A stretch of DNA of 64,000 bases from Cladophialophora immunda (taxonomy: Eukaryota > Ascomycota > Eurotiomycetes > Chaetothyriales > Herpotrichiellaceae), in assembly GCF_000835495.1 (NCBI RefSeq), contig NW_015622543.1, positions 5,072,619 through 5,136,618 on the forward strand, in the 5' to 3' direction. The translations under genes were made by a program, and so were the position numbers. How positions within the stretch are numbered: position 1 is the stretch's first letter; each line of letters begins with the position of its first letter. The notes below the pieces were generated by a model. The model was not told where the DNA came from, searched no databases, and worked only from the letters and a program-made list of their open reading frames with translations. Of this stretch, positions 11,445-21,896 are shown one piece after another.

Positions 11445-12090
11445 TTTGTGTCGGGGACTGCCGGTGGTATTGGAGAGCAATCGCAAAACGGCTCGCAAAA
11501 GGTGGCTTCGGTGTCGCAGTCTCGGATATACAACAAGGCCATTTGGCCCTACAGGAAACAGCGGCGATCGTTCAGTCAGTCCATGGCATACAACCTGGCA
11601 CAAAGCAGCAGATTGACCACGTCAGATCAAAATTGCTGTGTAACGACCGGAGATATCTCTGTCGGTCGAGATGTCGAGAAGGCAATTGAGCGGACCGTTC
11701 AAGAACTAGGTCGTCTGGATGTGTGTTTGCCTCTTCTCTGGTAGCTTTTCATTCGGCCAGTCCGAGCAGCAACCCTAGCTTCCTTGCTATCAGGCCGCTC
11801 TGTAATTTCCCCGAACGATGCCTTATAGGTGTTGGTGTGGCAAATGCTGCAATGTTGTCGGGTAACGGCCCTCATCGAGCTAAGCACAGAAGAGTTTCAG
11901 CCTGAAATATCCATAAGCTTGACAGTACATGGAATTTTACCCCCATCTCCTGAACTTTTCGGAGTCCGACGAGAACGGAGTATCAGGTATCTTCCATCAA
12001 TACCAAGTGGCAGCAAGGCAAATCATCGAACAAGGCACAAATGAGCGCTGCGATGTCGTTACTGTTCAGGGTGGTTTATCGAAACTTCCC
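11445..12090 (+). pseudogene. SDR pseudogene with several frameshifts
   Basis: Pieces of a short-chain dehydrogenase lie in the right order but in different frames. RVAFVSGTAGGIGE (cofactor loop) is followed after a one-base loss by AKRLAKGGFGVAVSDIQQ. Another shift leads to TTGDISVGRDVEKAIERTVQ and ELGRLD. After a possible intron come VANAAM, ALIELSTEEFQ, SGIFHQY and QVAARQIIEQGTNE. The order matches the acetoin/diacetyl-reductase branch as far as the helix before the active site. The catalytic Ser-Tyr-Lys part is not recognisable. At least three separate frame changes cannot be removed by plausible introns, so it is broken unless the assembly is poor. It sits exactly between the two divergent transporters. 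Confidence 0.7.
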
Positions 12091-12109
12091 GTCCTCTTAT
12101 ACAAGCGTA

Positions 12110-12463
12110 GCCTTCCCAAGAAGGAACAAGGGTCGCGTGCCCTTCCTGACATGGCTGGTCACTGTCAGCACTGACAAAAGTGTACCATACAGAGCTGCGG
12201 ATAGACCTCTTCCTGGTGTTAGATTATCGTTAGCTACCGGGGAATTTGGGTCAAAGCCTAAGTTGCTAAGCTCTTCCGGAGTAATCTGGGGTATCCCCAG
12301 AGTCACAGAGGATGAAGTCTGGCCGAGCACTCCGTGCTCGGCCAGACCCATATATATAAACCGTATTGTCCTTCAATTTCGTGAGATTGACACTATTTAC
12401 TTACCTTTGGTACCAGATCCAAGCGGCAGCCCACCAATTTTCCCACCTTCACGCTTTCCAGAA
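12110..12463 (+). promoter_or_regulatory. Promoter of transporter 2 with two perfect inverted repeats and TATA box
   Basis: Immediately upstream of the second transporter lie a 17-base palindrome TCTGGGGTATCCCCAGA (12285-12301) and a 31-base perfect inverted repeat (12317-12347; 14-base arms GTCTGGCCGAGCAC and its complement around TCC). A TATATATAAA box follows at about 12350-12359. The first palindrome contains two opposed CTGGGG sequences that fit the CreA consensus SYGGRG. The second places CCG and CGG triplets in everted orientation, as zinc-cluster regulators often bind. Binding is inference. Confidence 0.55.
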
Positions 12464-14315
12464 ATGATTGGAAATATCTACCTCATTACGACAATCGCCG
12501 TCATCGGCGGCGGCCTATTCGGCGCTGACATTGCGAGCATGAGTGCAATGTCAGTGAACAACGCTGGCAACAGCCGTCGGATATGCTCACTAACGTCTTG
12601 ATTCATAGCTTAGGGACAAATCAATATAGATGCTACTTCAACCAGGGCCCCAGTGGCCCACCTTTCGACAAGAATCCCCAGTGCTCCGGTCCCACAGCTG
12701 TTGTTCAAGGAGGAATTAACGCTTCAATGCCAGGTGGTTCCTTCATCGCATGTATTGTTTCGGGTTTCTTATCGGATCGCTGGGGCCGGAAACCTACCAT
12801 CCAGGTTGGCTCGCTGATATGGGTGCTGGGATGCATCGTAACTTGTGCGGTCCAGGTATGCAGCCAAAATGCCTTTCGCATAGAAGAGTGCTAAACAATG
12901 GTTCGTCTTCTAGAACATTGCCATGTTGGTTGTCGGTCGGTTCATCTGTGGGTTCGCGGTCGGCATCTGTTCCTCTCAGGTCCCCGTCTATGTGTCCGAG
13001 CTGGCGCCACCAAGCAGAAGAGGCCGTGTCGTCATATGCCAGCAGTTGGCAATTACTTGCGGCATCACCACCATGTACTTCGTCTCTTATGGCAGTTCAT
13101 TTCTCAAAGGTGCGGCTTCCTTCCGCCTTCCCTGGGGCATCCAGGCTCTCCCTGCAGTCCTGCTGGGTCTGGGTCTCGTGTTCGCCCCCGAGTCGCCGAG
13201 ATACCTGGCACATAAAGACCGGTGGGAAGAAGCGCATCAGGTTCTCGCGCTTGTTCATGGAAATGGCGATCGCGACTCGCCGTTTGTGCAGAGAGAACTT
13301 CTTGAAATCAGGGACTTTTGTGAAGCGGAACGAAACCAGCCTCCCAGCTCCTACTGGGATCTCTTCAAACCAAAAATGCTCTATCGCACCCATATTGGAG
13401 TTTTCATGCAGATTTGGTCACAGCTGACGGGCGTGAATGTGATGATGTACTGTAAGTGCAACGACTTCTCATGCCCCAGCTATGGCTCACATGTGTTCCT
13501 AAAGACATCACATACGTCTTCGGTATGGCAGGTCTGTCCGGGAACGTCAACCTTTATTCATGTTCAATCCAATACGTGATCAACATGTGCATGACGCTGC
13601 CAGCTCTCATCTGGATCGATACTTGGGGCCGCCGCTGGCCGCTCATCTTAGGGTCGGCTTTTATGACATTCTGGATGTTTCTGAATGCAGGGTTGATGGC
13701 CAGATTTGGGAAACCAGCACCGCCCGGCGGCGTTGACCACATCCCCCAGGAGTCCTGGCAAATCCATGGCGTTGCTTCGAAGGCTTTGATTGCAAGCACG
13801 TTCCTGTTTGTCGCCAGCTTCGCAGTCTCGGTACCTTGTCTGACCCCATTCATTGGAGCTGATGTGCTGACACTCGGAATCAGGTCGGACCGATCTCGTG
13901 GATCTACCCTCCAGAAGTCTTCCCCCTTCGACTTCGTGGGAAAGGGGTATCGGTCTGCGTCGCTTCCAACTGGATCTTCAACTTTGCGCTAAGTTGGTTT
14001 GTCCCTCCAGCATTCGTCAACATCAAGTGGAAGGTCTATCTCATCTTCGGTGTCTTCCTGGTTGCCATGGGAATCCATTTCTTTTTCGTCTACCCTGAAA
14101 CAGCCGGCAAGACTTTAGAGGAGGTCGAAAACATATTCGCAACGAACACGAAAGCATGGAGGACGCGAGTCGAGACGAGAAGGGCACGCCAGATTGAGAC
14201 AATCGGTATCGGAGCTGGTGAGCCCATCGACGTGAAAGACGCTTTGAGTTATACCGCAGCAACCGTCGGTGCCGAGCACATCGAATTGTCGAATACGGCG
14301 GTGTCGAAGCCATGA
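12464..14315 (+). CDS. MFS sugar/quinate-type transporter 2
   Basis: Second sugar porter, 542 residues, from five exons: 12464-12549, 12609-12855, 12914-13451, 13505-13830 and 13884-14315. All four introns (53-59 bases) are GT..AG and preserve frame. Motifs are MIGNIYLITTIAVIGGGLFG in the first segment, DRWGRKPT, VGRFICGFAVGI, VPVYVSELAPPSRRGRVV, PESPRYLAHKDRWEE, QLTGVNVMMYYITYVFGMAG across the third intron, PPEVFPLRLRGKG, and PETAGKTLEEVE near the end. It is a close paralogue of transporter 1 and divergent from it, with the broken SDR between them. Its promoter carries a TATA box and strong palindromes, suggesting tight, probably carbon-regulated expression (inference). The substrate is unknown; quinate, hexose or another small polyol/acid is possible. 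Confidence 0.9.
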
Positions 14316-15463
14316 GGCCGTACCAGATGACTCTTCTGCGGTTCTTCAGTCTCGTAAGGGATCAGATCGTCTCTAAGAGACTGGGATCCGACGTTGGTGG
14401 ACTAAATTGAGGATCCGTGTACCGGCATGGAGAAGATTTTCTGCGAAAGAGTTGAGACGAAGGGCGACGATAGGAGGACTAGGATGACGACGGAGGAGAT
14501 GTGATTAAAGTGGTGATACTGATATCCACTCTCATTTCTGTATGAAGGCTTTCCAAATGGCAGGAACAAAAGACAGTCGTTCGTTAGCACTCTTCGCCTA
14601 TTTGTTGGGGGCACTGACCCTTGTGGGAGGGACAAAAATCAAGCATGAAGGCTCTTCAAGTTTAGTGCTCACTTGCGTACAAGAGACTCGGCATTCTCAA
14701 AGGATGATCTTGAAATAGAAGCCCATGAATGGAACCTCGAACTCGCCAGAATTTTGTGAGGACGAGTTGATTGCGTGCTCAATTCTTCCGCCCCCTACAC
14801 GTCTACAGCCTTGTGCTTGTGGATACTTGCCTATTTCATGAGGCCTTGCCAAGCCTTGCCAAGACCAGAAGATACCGCCCAGCGCTAACCACAAACCTTT
14901 GATGCCCTCCACGGCCTCTTCGATTGTCTCGGTAACTATTCAATCACATGCCACTTATCGCGTCCTTTGGAACAAGCATTAACATGATGGAGTTTGGGGG
15001 TTCGCTCAATTCTGAAATCTTCCTCTAATTGACGCAAGGAGCTGACAGTGCTCGTCTGGCGCGTCATCGTCTGGGCCTGGCATGGCATCCCGGCAATTTC
15101 GTGCGTAACATACCTTAAATGGCGGTTTACCCGTGCGAGGATCAGGGTCGCTGCAAAAATGCGGCATGATGGGTCTCAGCCCCAGACGTCCCGCATATGG
15201 CTTTGTAGCCACACTTCTGTTTACTGTTGATGGGTCCGGGTAGCCATTTTAACGGTAACGAGAAATGCAAACATATCTATTCACGTGGTGTTTAAAGCTG
15301 ATCTAGAAGATGAGATTCTTTCCTCGCCAAAAGCTCTTCCGCACCTCAATAAATGACGATCGCGGTCATCTTTGAAAGCACCTCTGGCGAAAATACACTT
15401 CAGTCCATCTTCCCGGGAAGTCGCTCTCACAAGACAAAACGCAATTGCTAAACAAAGCCGACC
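14316..15463. other. Intergenic, upstream of aldehyde dehydrogenase
   Basis: About 1.15 kb without a recognisable gene. Short frames on both strands lack domain or splice signals. It presumably includes the transporter 2 terminator and the aldehyde dehydrogenase promoter. Confidence 0.4.
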
Positions 15464-17007
15464 ATGGTGTCAAAAACTCTTGCTGGCGTTCAACGAAGGG
15501 ACCTCTTGCGGGATAAAGCATTTATTGACGATGTCTGGGTCAGCGCCTTGTCGGGCAAGACTTTCGACGTGGTCGATCCAGCTACCCTGGAGAAACTCGC
15601 TACGTTGCCCGAAATGGGAGCTGCGGACGTGAACAAGGCTGTCGAGGCCGCGGACAGGGCATTTGCGGCATACAAACAGACCACGGCACGCCAACGAGCC
15701 CGGTGGCTCCGTCGATGGAACGATCTCGTCCTCGAAAACGCCCAGGACCTGGCCCTCCTGACCACCGCGGAGAACGGGAAGACCTTGGCCGAGGCGAGAG
15801 CCGAAGTCATCTACGGCGCCTCATTCCTCGAATGGTACGCCGGCGAAGCCGAACGGACGCACGGCGAGACCGTTCCTTCGGCGAATCTTGCACAAAGGAT
15901 TGTCACGATCAAACAGCCCATCGGCGTGGCGACGTGTCTCGTGCCATGGAATCTGCCCATCGCGATGATCACCCGGAAGGTCGGAGCCGCTTTGGCTGCT
16001 GGCTGCACCACGGTTTGGAAGCCAGCCGGAGAGACACCACTGTCGTCTCTTGCACTGGCTGTCCTGGCCAGAGAGGCTGGCTTTCCACCAGGGAGCATCA
16101 ACGTGATTACGACCTTACATCGAGTTGCGGAGGTCGGTGAAGCGTTATGTACCAACAAGCTGGTGCGGAAATTGAGCTTTACCGGAAGCACCCGAATCGG
16201 GAAGCTTCTGGCCCGGCAGTGCAGCGAAAACCTTACAAAACTCTCCCTTGAGCTAGGCGGCAACAGCCCTTTTCTTGTGTTCGACGACGCCGATGTCGAC
16301 AAGGCGGTCAAGGCTTGTCTCTTGGCCAAGTTTCGTAACGCAGGCCAGACCTGCGTGACAGCTAACAGGATCTTGGTCCAAGCTGGAATTTACGAGGCGT
16401 TTGTTTCTGCTTTGATCGAAAAGGTGAAGGCCCTCAAAGTGGGCCACGGCATCGAGGAAGGTGTTGATATCGGTGCTTTGACGCACGAGCGTGCTGTTGA
16501 AAAGGCGATGAGGCACATCAAGAGTAAGTCTTCCGTTGAGAAGGCGACTAGCCACCGATACATCCGTGCTCACACGAACACATAGGCGCAGTAGATCTCG
16601 GTGGTCAAATTGCTCTTGGTGGAGGACCGCTTGATAGCAAGGGCGGCTATTTTATCCAACCGACCGTCATCAAAAACATGTCTCGCAGTACTATAACCTG
16701 GAAGGAGGAGACTTTTGCACCGGTTTTGGGAGTTTACAAATTCGAGACTGAAGAGGAGGGAATAGCCCTGGCCAACGACTGTGACGTCGGCCTGGGAAGC
16801 TTCATTTGCACTTCGAGCATTGCGCGCAGTTGGCGTGTTGCGGAAGCGCTGCAAGTCGGCATGGTTGGGGTCAACTTGGGCCTGCTCAGTGCAGCAGAGA
16901 ATCCCTTTGGCGGTGTCAAGGAAAGCGGTTATGGTAAGGAAGGTGGCCGTCAAGGGATCGACGAGTACTTGCAGCAGAAGTCAATATTCATCGACGTCAC
17001 CGAGTGA
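15464..17007 (+). CDS. Succinate-semialdehyde-type aldehyde dehydrogenase
   Basis: NAD(P)-dependent aldehyde dehydrogenase, 493 residues, from exons 15464-16523 and 16586-17007. The 62-base intron (GTAAGT..CATAG) keeps frame. Motifs are PWNLPIAMITRK and KPAGETPLSSLA for cofactor binding, FTGSTRIGKLLA, the general-base glutamate in KLSLELGGNSPF, the catalytic cysteine in NAGQTCVTANR, KEETFAPVLGVYKF, and the C-terminal NPFGGVKESGYGKEGGRQG. The length and these blocks match succinate-semialdehyde dehydrogenase (GabD/Uga2). Start is the ATG at 15464, with the conserved segment beginning 20 residues later. Oxidation of a 4-carbon or related semialdehyde would fit as a late step in the neighbouring catabolic set. 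The frame is intact. Confidence 0.9.
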
Positions 17008-17358
17008 AGTTGCTCACCTGGCCAGAGCCAGACACAGTCCCAGGGAATCCCTCGGAACGACGCCGTCACAGATTGCTGGCTGGAGGTGATTCTGAGACCT
17101 TTTCCCCGGCAATATTCCGTCCTGGGTCGTATACTAGATCGTTATCGGACTTGGTAAGGACTGTACACAGACAACAAAAGACTCTTAAGAGTCAGAATAG
17201 ATAGATTGAGAATTCAATCCAGCTGCCGCTTTGTCCCGTGGACGAAACTGTTCCGTGTCGGCTCAAGCGTCACAGATTCCATGCTCTACGACATCTGACT
17301 TCTTCCCCTCGCTACCCAACCACCCTCAAATAACATCCCACAAATTCGTGAAGCTCGC
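17008..17358. other. Convergent intergenic region
   Basis: About 350 bases between the 3' ends of the aldehyde dehydrogenase and the hydrolase. Terminators are expected; I see nothing distinctive. Confidence 0.4.
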
Positions 17359-18306
17359 TCAAGACTCGATAAACTTCAACAGCTCATCAACGAAGCCCTT
17401 GGGGTTCTCCTCGGCAAGGTAATGTCCCGCCTCGGGCACCGTGCCTATTTGGACATCCTCGTAGAATTCCCTGGCCATCTCCACGGCCTCGTCCGCGTGG
17501 AAACTCCTTTCACCGGACAACATCATGTTCCTTATTTTGACCTTGCCGGACTCTCGTCGCCACTTCAAGTTGTCGGCCGCGTCGGCCTCGAACGCGCGGT
17601 ACACCAGGAACGCGCACCGCAGCGAGTCCGGCGCGGCGTACTGCTGGGCGTAGAAGTCGACGACCTCCGGGGGGAAGACGGTCTGGTTCTGCATCTGCCG
17701 GTCGAAGAAGTACTTGACATAGAGCCTCTCCTTGCCCGACACCAGCGCGACGGCAAGTTCCGTGTTGTGGCTGTGAAAGTCGAAATGCCACATCTTCCGC
17801 GTGTGCTTGTACATGTCGTAGAACTTGGACCCCGGCAGGAGGTTCTCGCCCCACGTCACGCTGGCCACGCTCTCGGGGAACTGGCACGCGTAAGGGTGCG
17901 TGACGATGCCGCCGATGTCGTAGCCCACGAGGTGGATCTTCTCTTTCACGCCGATATGCTCGGTCACGAGCTGATGGAGGTCCTTGGCGAGAGACCTCGC
18001 CGTGAACGGATCTTGTTGGTTGATGTTCCCAATGGGCTTGCTGCTGAAGCCGTGTCCGAGAAGATCAGGGGCGATGACATGGTACCCGGCTTCGGCCAAA
18101 GGGGCCATTACGTGGCGGAATTGGAACGACGTCTGCGGGAACCCGTGGACCAGAAGGATGGTGCCCTTGGTCTTCTTCTGCCTGTCGGACGGGAAAGACT
18201 CGACGTAGTAGATCCTGATTTCGGGATCGACATGGCGGAGGTAGGCAGCCCGGCCGAAGACCTTGACACTTTCGGCGTGTGACAGAATCTGGGCTGTGGT
18301 GGTCAT
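17359..18306 (-). CDS. Alpha/beta hydrolase, epoxide-hydrolase / haloacid-dehalogenase-like type
   Basis: Intronless 315-residue alpha/beta-fold hydrolase. Visible motifs are the oxyanion segment LVHGFPQTSFQFRHV, APDLLGHGFSSKP, a nucleophile elbow VGYDIGG with aspartate rather than serine at the nucleophile position, and a C-terminal AGHYLAEENP carrying the catalytic histidine. An aspartate nucleophile with HGFP is the signature of epoxide hydrolases and fluoroacetate or haloalkane dehalogenases, which form a covalent alkyl-enzyme ester. Start is the ATG at 18306 in good context. In this neighbourhood it could open an epoxide or hydrolyse a lactone or ester, though an Asp nucleophile makes lactone hydrolysis less typical. 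The coding region is GC-rich; long frames on the opposite strand are shadows. Confidence 0.85.
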   Translation of the reverse strand: MTTTAQILSHAESVKVFGRAAYLRHVDPEIRIYYVESFPSDRQKKTKGTILLVHGFPQTSFQFRHVMAPLAEAGYHVIAPDLLGHGFSSKPIGNINQQDPFTARSLAKDLHQLVTEHIGVKEKIHLVGYDIGGIVTHPYACQFPESVASVTWGENLLPGSKFYDMYKHTRKMWHFDFHSHNTELAVALVSGKERLYVKYFFDRQMQNQTVFPPEVVDFYAQQYAAPDSLRCAFLVYRAFEADAADNLKWRRESGKVKIRNMMLSGERSFHADEAVEMAREFYEDVQIGTVPEAGHYLAEENPKGFVDELLKFIES

Positions 18307-18934
18307 GGTGGTGTTGAGGACAGCTTCGATCGAGGTTTCTGCAAAGAGAATGCAAACAAACGAGTTAACGCGGGGTCTTCGAGAGCTTCGAAGCAGTCTT
18401 TATCTGTTTTACGCGGCAGAAGGCCGACGGTCTGCAGGATGATGGTTGAACCCATGGGGACAGACAGTGATGGACCATATTGTCGGCCCTATGCGGGGAG
18501 GTGGCAGTCTACAGTAAGATCCGCGCTCAGCACATTAACAATAACAACCAAGAACTGCGCAATATCAGTTCGGGATATCTTCGGAAGATCGACGATAGAA
18601 TGTCGAATCAGGGGAGATGCTATATCTACCGACTTCTTCTGAGACGAGGTCAAGCACTTTGTTAAGGGAGTAAACTACCACCAGGTGATCCACGAGGCTG
18701 TTACCTCCTGACTCGGCTGGGATCAATGTCAAGGAGCAAGAATACTGTCTCTCTTAGGGTTAGAATTAAGGATTAACGACACATAAATCATCCAAATGCG
18801 TCAAGGAATGTTCAATGACGAGCTATATTCCGAGTCGAAGCGAGCTACTACCTTCGGATTGCCCCCACATGGGCCGTCGTCACGTCTCCTCTCTGTGCTC
18901 ATTCTTCACGGATCACATTGCTTAGATCGCTCTC
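18307..18934. other. Intergenic, hydrolase upstream region
   Basis: About 630 bases between the hydrolase start and the 3' end of the phosphodiesterase gene. No gene, repeat or RNA was recognised. Confidence 0.4.
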
Positions 18935-21256
18935 CTAGAACGGTCCACTTCTATCACCACAAGCTCTACCCAACGTCGCACTCCCGCTCCGAATATAGCA
19001 AACCTTTTGTTTCGCACATGCCATGGTAGAGCAGCTCTCCGTCACCACGCTACTCTTAGTTTCGAGTAGGTTATACAATTCCACCAAAGTCTGATTGGTC
19101 AACATGCTTTTCGTGACGCCGTCCCAGAATGTCGCGTTCAATGGGGCACCAGACGGCCAACGCCCAGAGGAACTATTGTGAGCAGCTGCAACCGAATAAG
19201 TAGCCCTGGCATCATATTCAAAGCGCCACTCCGGTGTGGTCCAGCTGTTGGCTTCGCTGACGTTGGCGAAATAAGTCTGGATGCCCGTAATGGAAAACGT
19301 AGACGCGTCGACCTGGTAGAGTTGATACCCGGCGTTGTTTCCGGTCAGAGGCGTGATGGAAGGGCCGATATACCCGACCGTCAACGGTTTAGAGTAATCG
19401 ACCATGGTGGTGTTACGATACGTCTTGCCATTCATGGTATACGTGCTGTTCGGGAGGAAATCATAAAATATTTGGATTTGGTCCTCGTGGGTGTGGCCGA
19501 AGAAGACGCCAGCAATCGTTGCAGGGGAAAAGCGCACAACAATGCTGTAGAAAAGTGCGGACGGGTTGAGGACGGCGTTGCTCCCATCGTATCCTGAAGG
19601 GACATGCCCAATGATCCACGCCCGCTGGCCTCGGGCTTCGCACGAAGCAAGCTCAGATGCCAGCCACGTCAAGACGCCCGACGTGTCAGGGTTGGTAACA
19701 TTCCAATAGTTGAAGATATTATCGACGTACCAGAAGTCTGTGTTAATCGAGATGATACGGAGGCCTTGTGCGGTGGTGTGTGCGTATGCACCGTAGTGCG
19801 TGGAGGCATATTGTTGCTCGGTGCTGTTGATCCAGCCTGAGTTGCCCCACAGGGAGGAGAGGAGCGCATAGTTCCACCCGAATGCATTACCTGAGGGTGC
19901 TGTTGAGCTTCCGGGACTGAGGCTATTTTGCGCTGTCATGGACGTTACTCATTCTGTCGGAAGACACGAGGTAGGATTTAACTGACTATTCCACGCTTCT
20001 GGGATAGAATCGTGATTTCCTAGAGTAGCATAGACTGGAATGTTGCCCAGTTGAGCCTTAAAGGTCTGGTAGGTGACGGTTTCTTCATATTCGGCATATT
20101 CGCGGGATATCTGCCCGATGTCAGCTTCTCACCCTTGAGCGCTGTTACTGGTCCTTACCTGGTCATCATTGTCGTGGGACAGAATGTCACCAGTAAAGAT
20201 GGTGAATGAGACATTGCTCAAATCGAAAAACTGATGCATGCTCGTAAACGAACTTAATGCTAGGTCAGGAGGCGAATCGCAGTACAGATACCCTTAATGC
20301 AGTCAGCCATAAATTAGTGGCATTGAAATCTGGATATGTACCGAAACGGGAGGCTGGAACACTGGCATTTGCGGAAGTTGTCGACAGATCATCGTTGGTG
20401 GCGTACGGACGGCAGCAGAGGTACTGAGAACAATTTGCCTCACTGCCAATATCGTAGCGTGGATCCAAATGCCAGTCCGAAGTATGGAGGACATTGATGG
20501 ATTTCCCTGCACGCGGTTAAGGTGGAGAATTTACCAATGGTGCACTCTTACCTGATGGGGCTGGCGCTTTGCTTGCATTGACTGGCTTAGAGCTGAAGTA
20601 CAAGCTCTCTTCAATGCCGATCGTCGGAGGCTCTGGACACACGCCCCAATTGAAGTAGCAGTAGTAGGGCATATCGCCAGTTGCAATGCTCATCTTGGAA
20701 AAGAGTTGAGCGTAATAGGCTCCTGTAGCACCACCTCCAGATGAGTAAGGAATGGACGTGTTTTGAACGCTGCCATATTCTGCTGCACACGTGTCGGCAT
20801 AAATGTAGTCCTGCACCGTTGGGACTGCCTCGCATCTACTGAGACTTAGCAAAGTCCACGCCATTGAGCTGCCGTCACATACATTCTGATCAGAATGTTG
20901 ACAAAATGGTCGACGGGCAACGTGATTGCTGCGAGGTGCATCAACTCCGCACCCGCAACGCACTGAGAACAGTTGTTGGAAAAGGCTGTGGTGTTAGCAA
21001 TGGCAAACAGCTCGGTGAAAAACATGTCCTCCAAAGCGGAGCTGCCATTGATCGGCGTGATTGGGGGTGGGATCGGCGAGACAAGGTCGTAGGAGGGAAC
21101 TGGCCCAGACCCGTTGTAATACAGCACGGGCCCATTTCCATTGGGGATGAGATTTGTGTCAGTCGTGTTCAGGGCTTGAGCGGTGGAGTTGACTGCTGCA
21201 TGCACGAGAGAAGCGGAGCTCAGCAAGAGCACGCCGCAGACACAGCTTAACATCAT
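18935..21256 (-). CDS. Secreted acid-sphingomyelinase-like phosphodiesterase (saposin + metallophosphatase)
   Basis: Secreted or vacuolar phosphodiesterase of 692 residues. Minus-strand exons are 21256-20883, 20835-20552, 20506-20342, 20292-20159, 20110-19987 and 19932-18935; all five introns (47-54 bases) are GT..AG and keep frame. A signal peptide (VCGVLLLSSASLVHA) is followed by a saposin-B domain with paired cysteines (NNCSQCVAGAEL .. ILIRICEAV). The metallophosphatase domain shows the two-metal motifs HTSDWHLDPRYD, FTGDILSHDNDD, ATLGNHDS, IIGHVPSGYDG and FFGHTHEDQ. The domain order is that of acid sphingomyelinase. Many N-glycosylation sequons fit secretion. Cleavage of sphingomyelin or a related phosphodiester such as a glycosyl-inositol phosphorylceramide is likely. 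The start has two adjacent ATGs (21256, 21253). Confidence 0.9.
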
Positions 21257-21896
21257 GATTGCTATCGAGCACAGAGAATGCGGCCTTGAACACTGACCGG
21301 GACAGAGGTGCTCAGAAACCTACTTGAAGCTTGAAGCTCACCTTTAAGCTGCTCACTGATGTTGTGGCAAGCTTTTGTGAAGACGTAATGATAGCCTCGC
21401 ACGGCCACGCAGCTATCTGCATTGAGATACCGAGCATGGTCGAGAGCACCAATGATGAAGCCCGTGTCTGGCACGCGAGGGATCAACAGAGCGGTTGACG
21501 ATGATCAAGGTAGCGGAATGCTTAGCGAGCTTGCTGAAGCTTGACTTGATCTTCTTTAGCCTGGGCTCGAAAAGTCAGAGCGAGAGGTCGGTCCGATACG
21601 GTTGTCGGCAAAACGCACGAGGATGAAAGGAGAAGCAGTGCGACGTTGGAAAATGGTACAAGTCCCGGCGTGTCTCCGGTCTATCGCAACCAGAGGTATT
21701 GCACGTGACTTCTCAGCAGCTTCCAGTCATGTGATCTCGGCAGAATTTCCGTGAAAAGGTTCCAACTTGGGCGCGCCCAAGAAACTCGAACTCCAGTATT
21801 CAATGCGTCCAGACACCAATCTTTGCGCATTCGTTAGCAGCCACTGATCGGACGTCCCTTACTGTCCAGAGGCTGTGGTGATGAGACTTGAGCGCA
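21257..21896. promoter_or_regulatory. Divergent promoter region (phosphodiesterase / mS26) with 16-base palindrome
   Basis: About 640 bases shared by two divergent genes. A perfect 16-base palindrome CTTGGGCGCGCCCAAG lies at 21766-21781, 116 bases before the mS26 start, and could be a binding site for a dimeric factor. Nothing else was recognised. Confidence 0.35.

Noticed and set aside
17422..18282. Long plus-strand open frame (286 codons) opposite the hydrolase
   Set aside because: It is the shadow of a GC-rich gene; the minus strand has the complete hydrolase motifs and the plus frame has none.
20866..20882. Frameshift in the saposin domain of the phosphodiesterase
   Set aside because: A 47-base intron (GTATGT, branch GCTAAG, AGTAG) explains the frame change and restores the LIRIC block.
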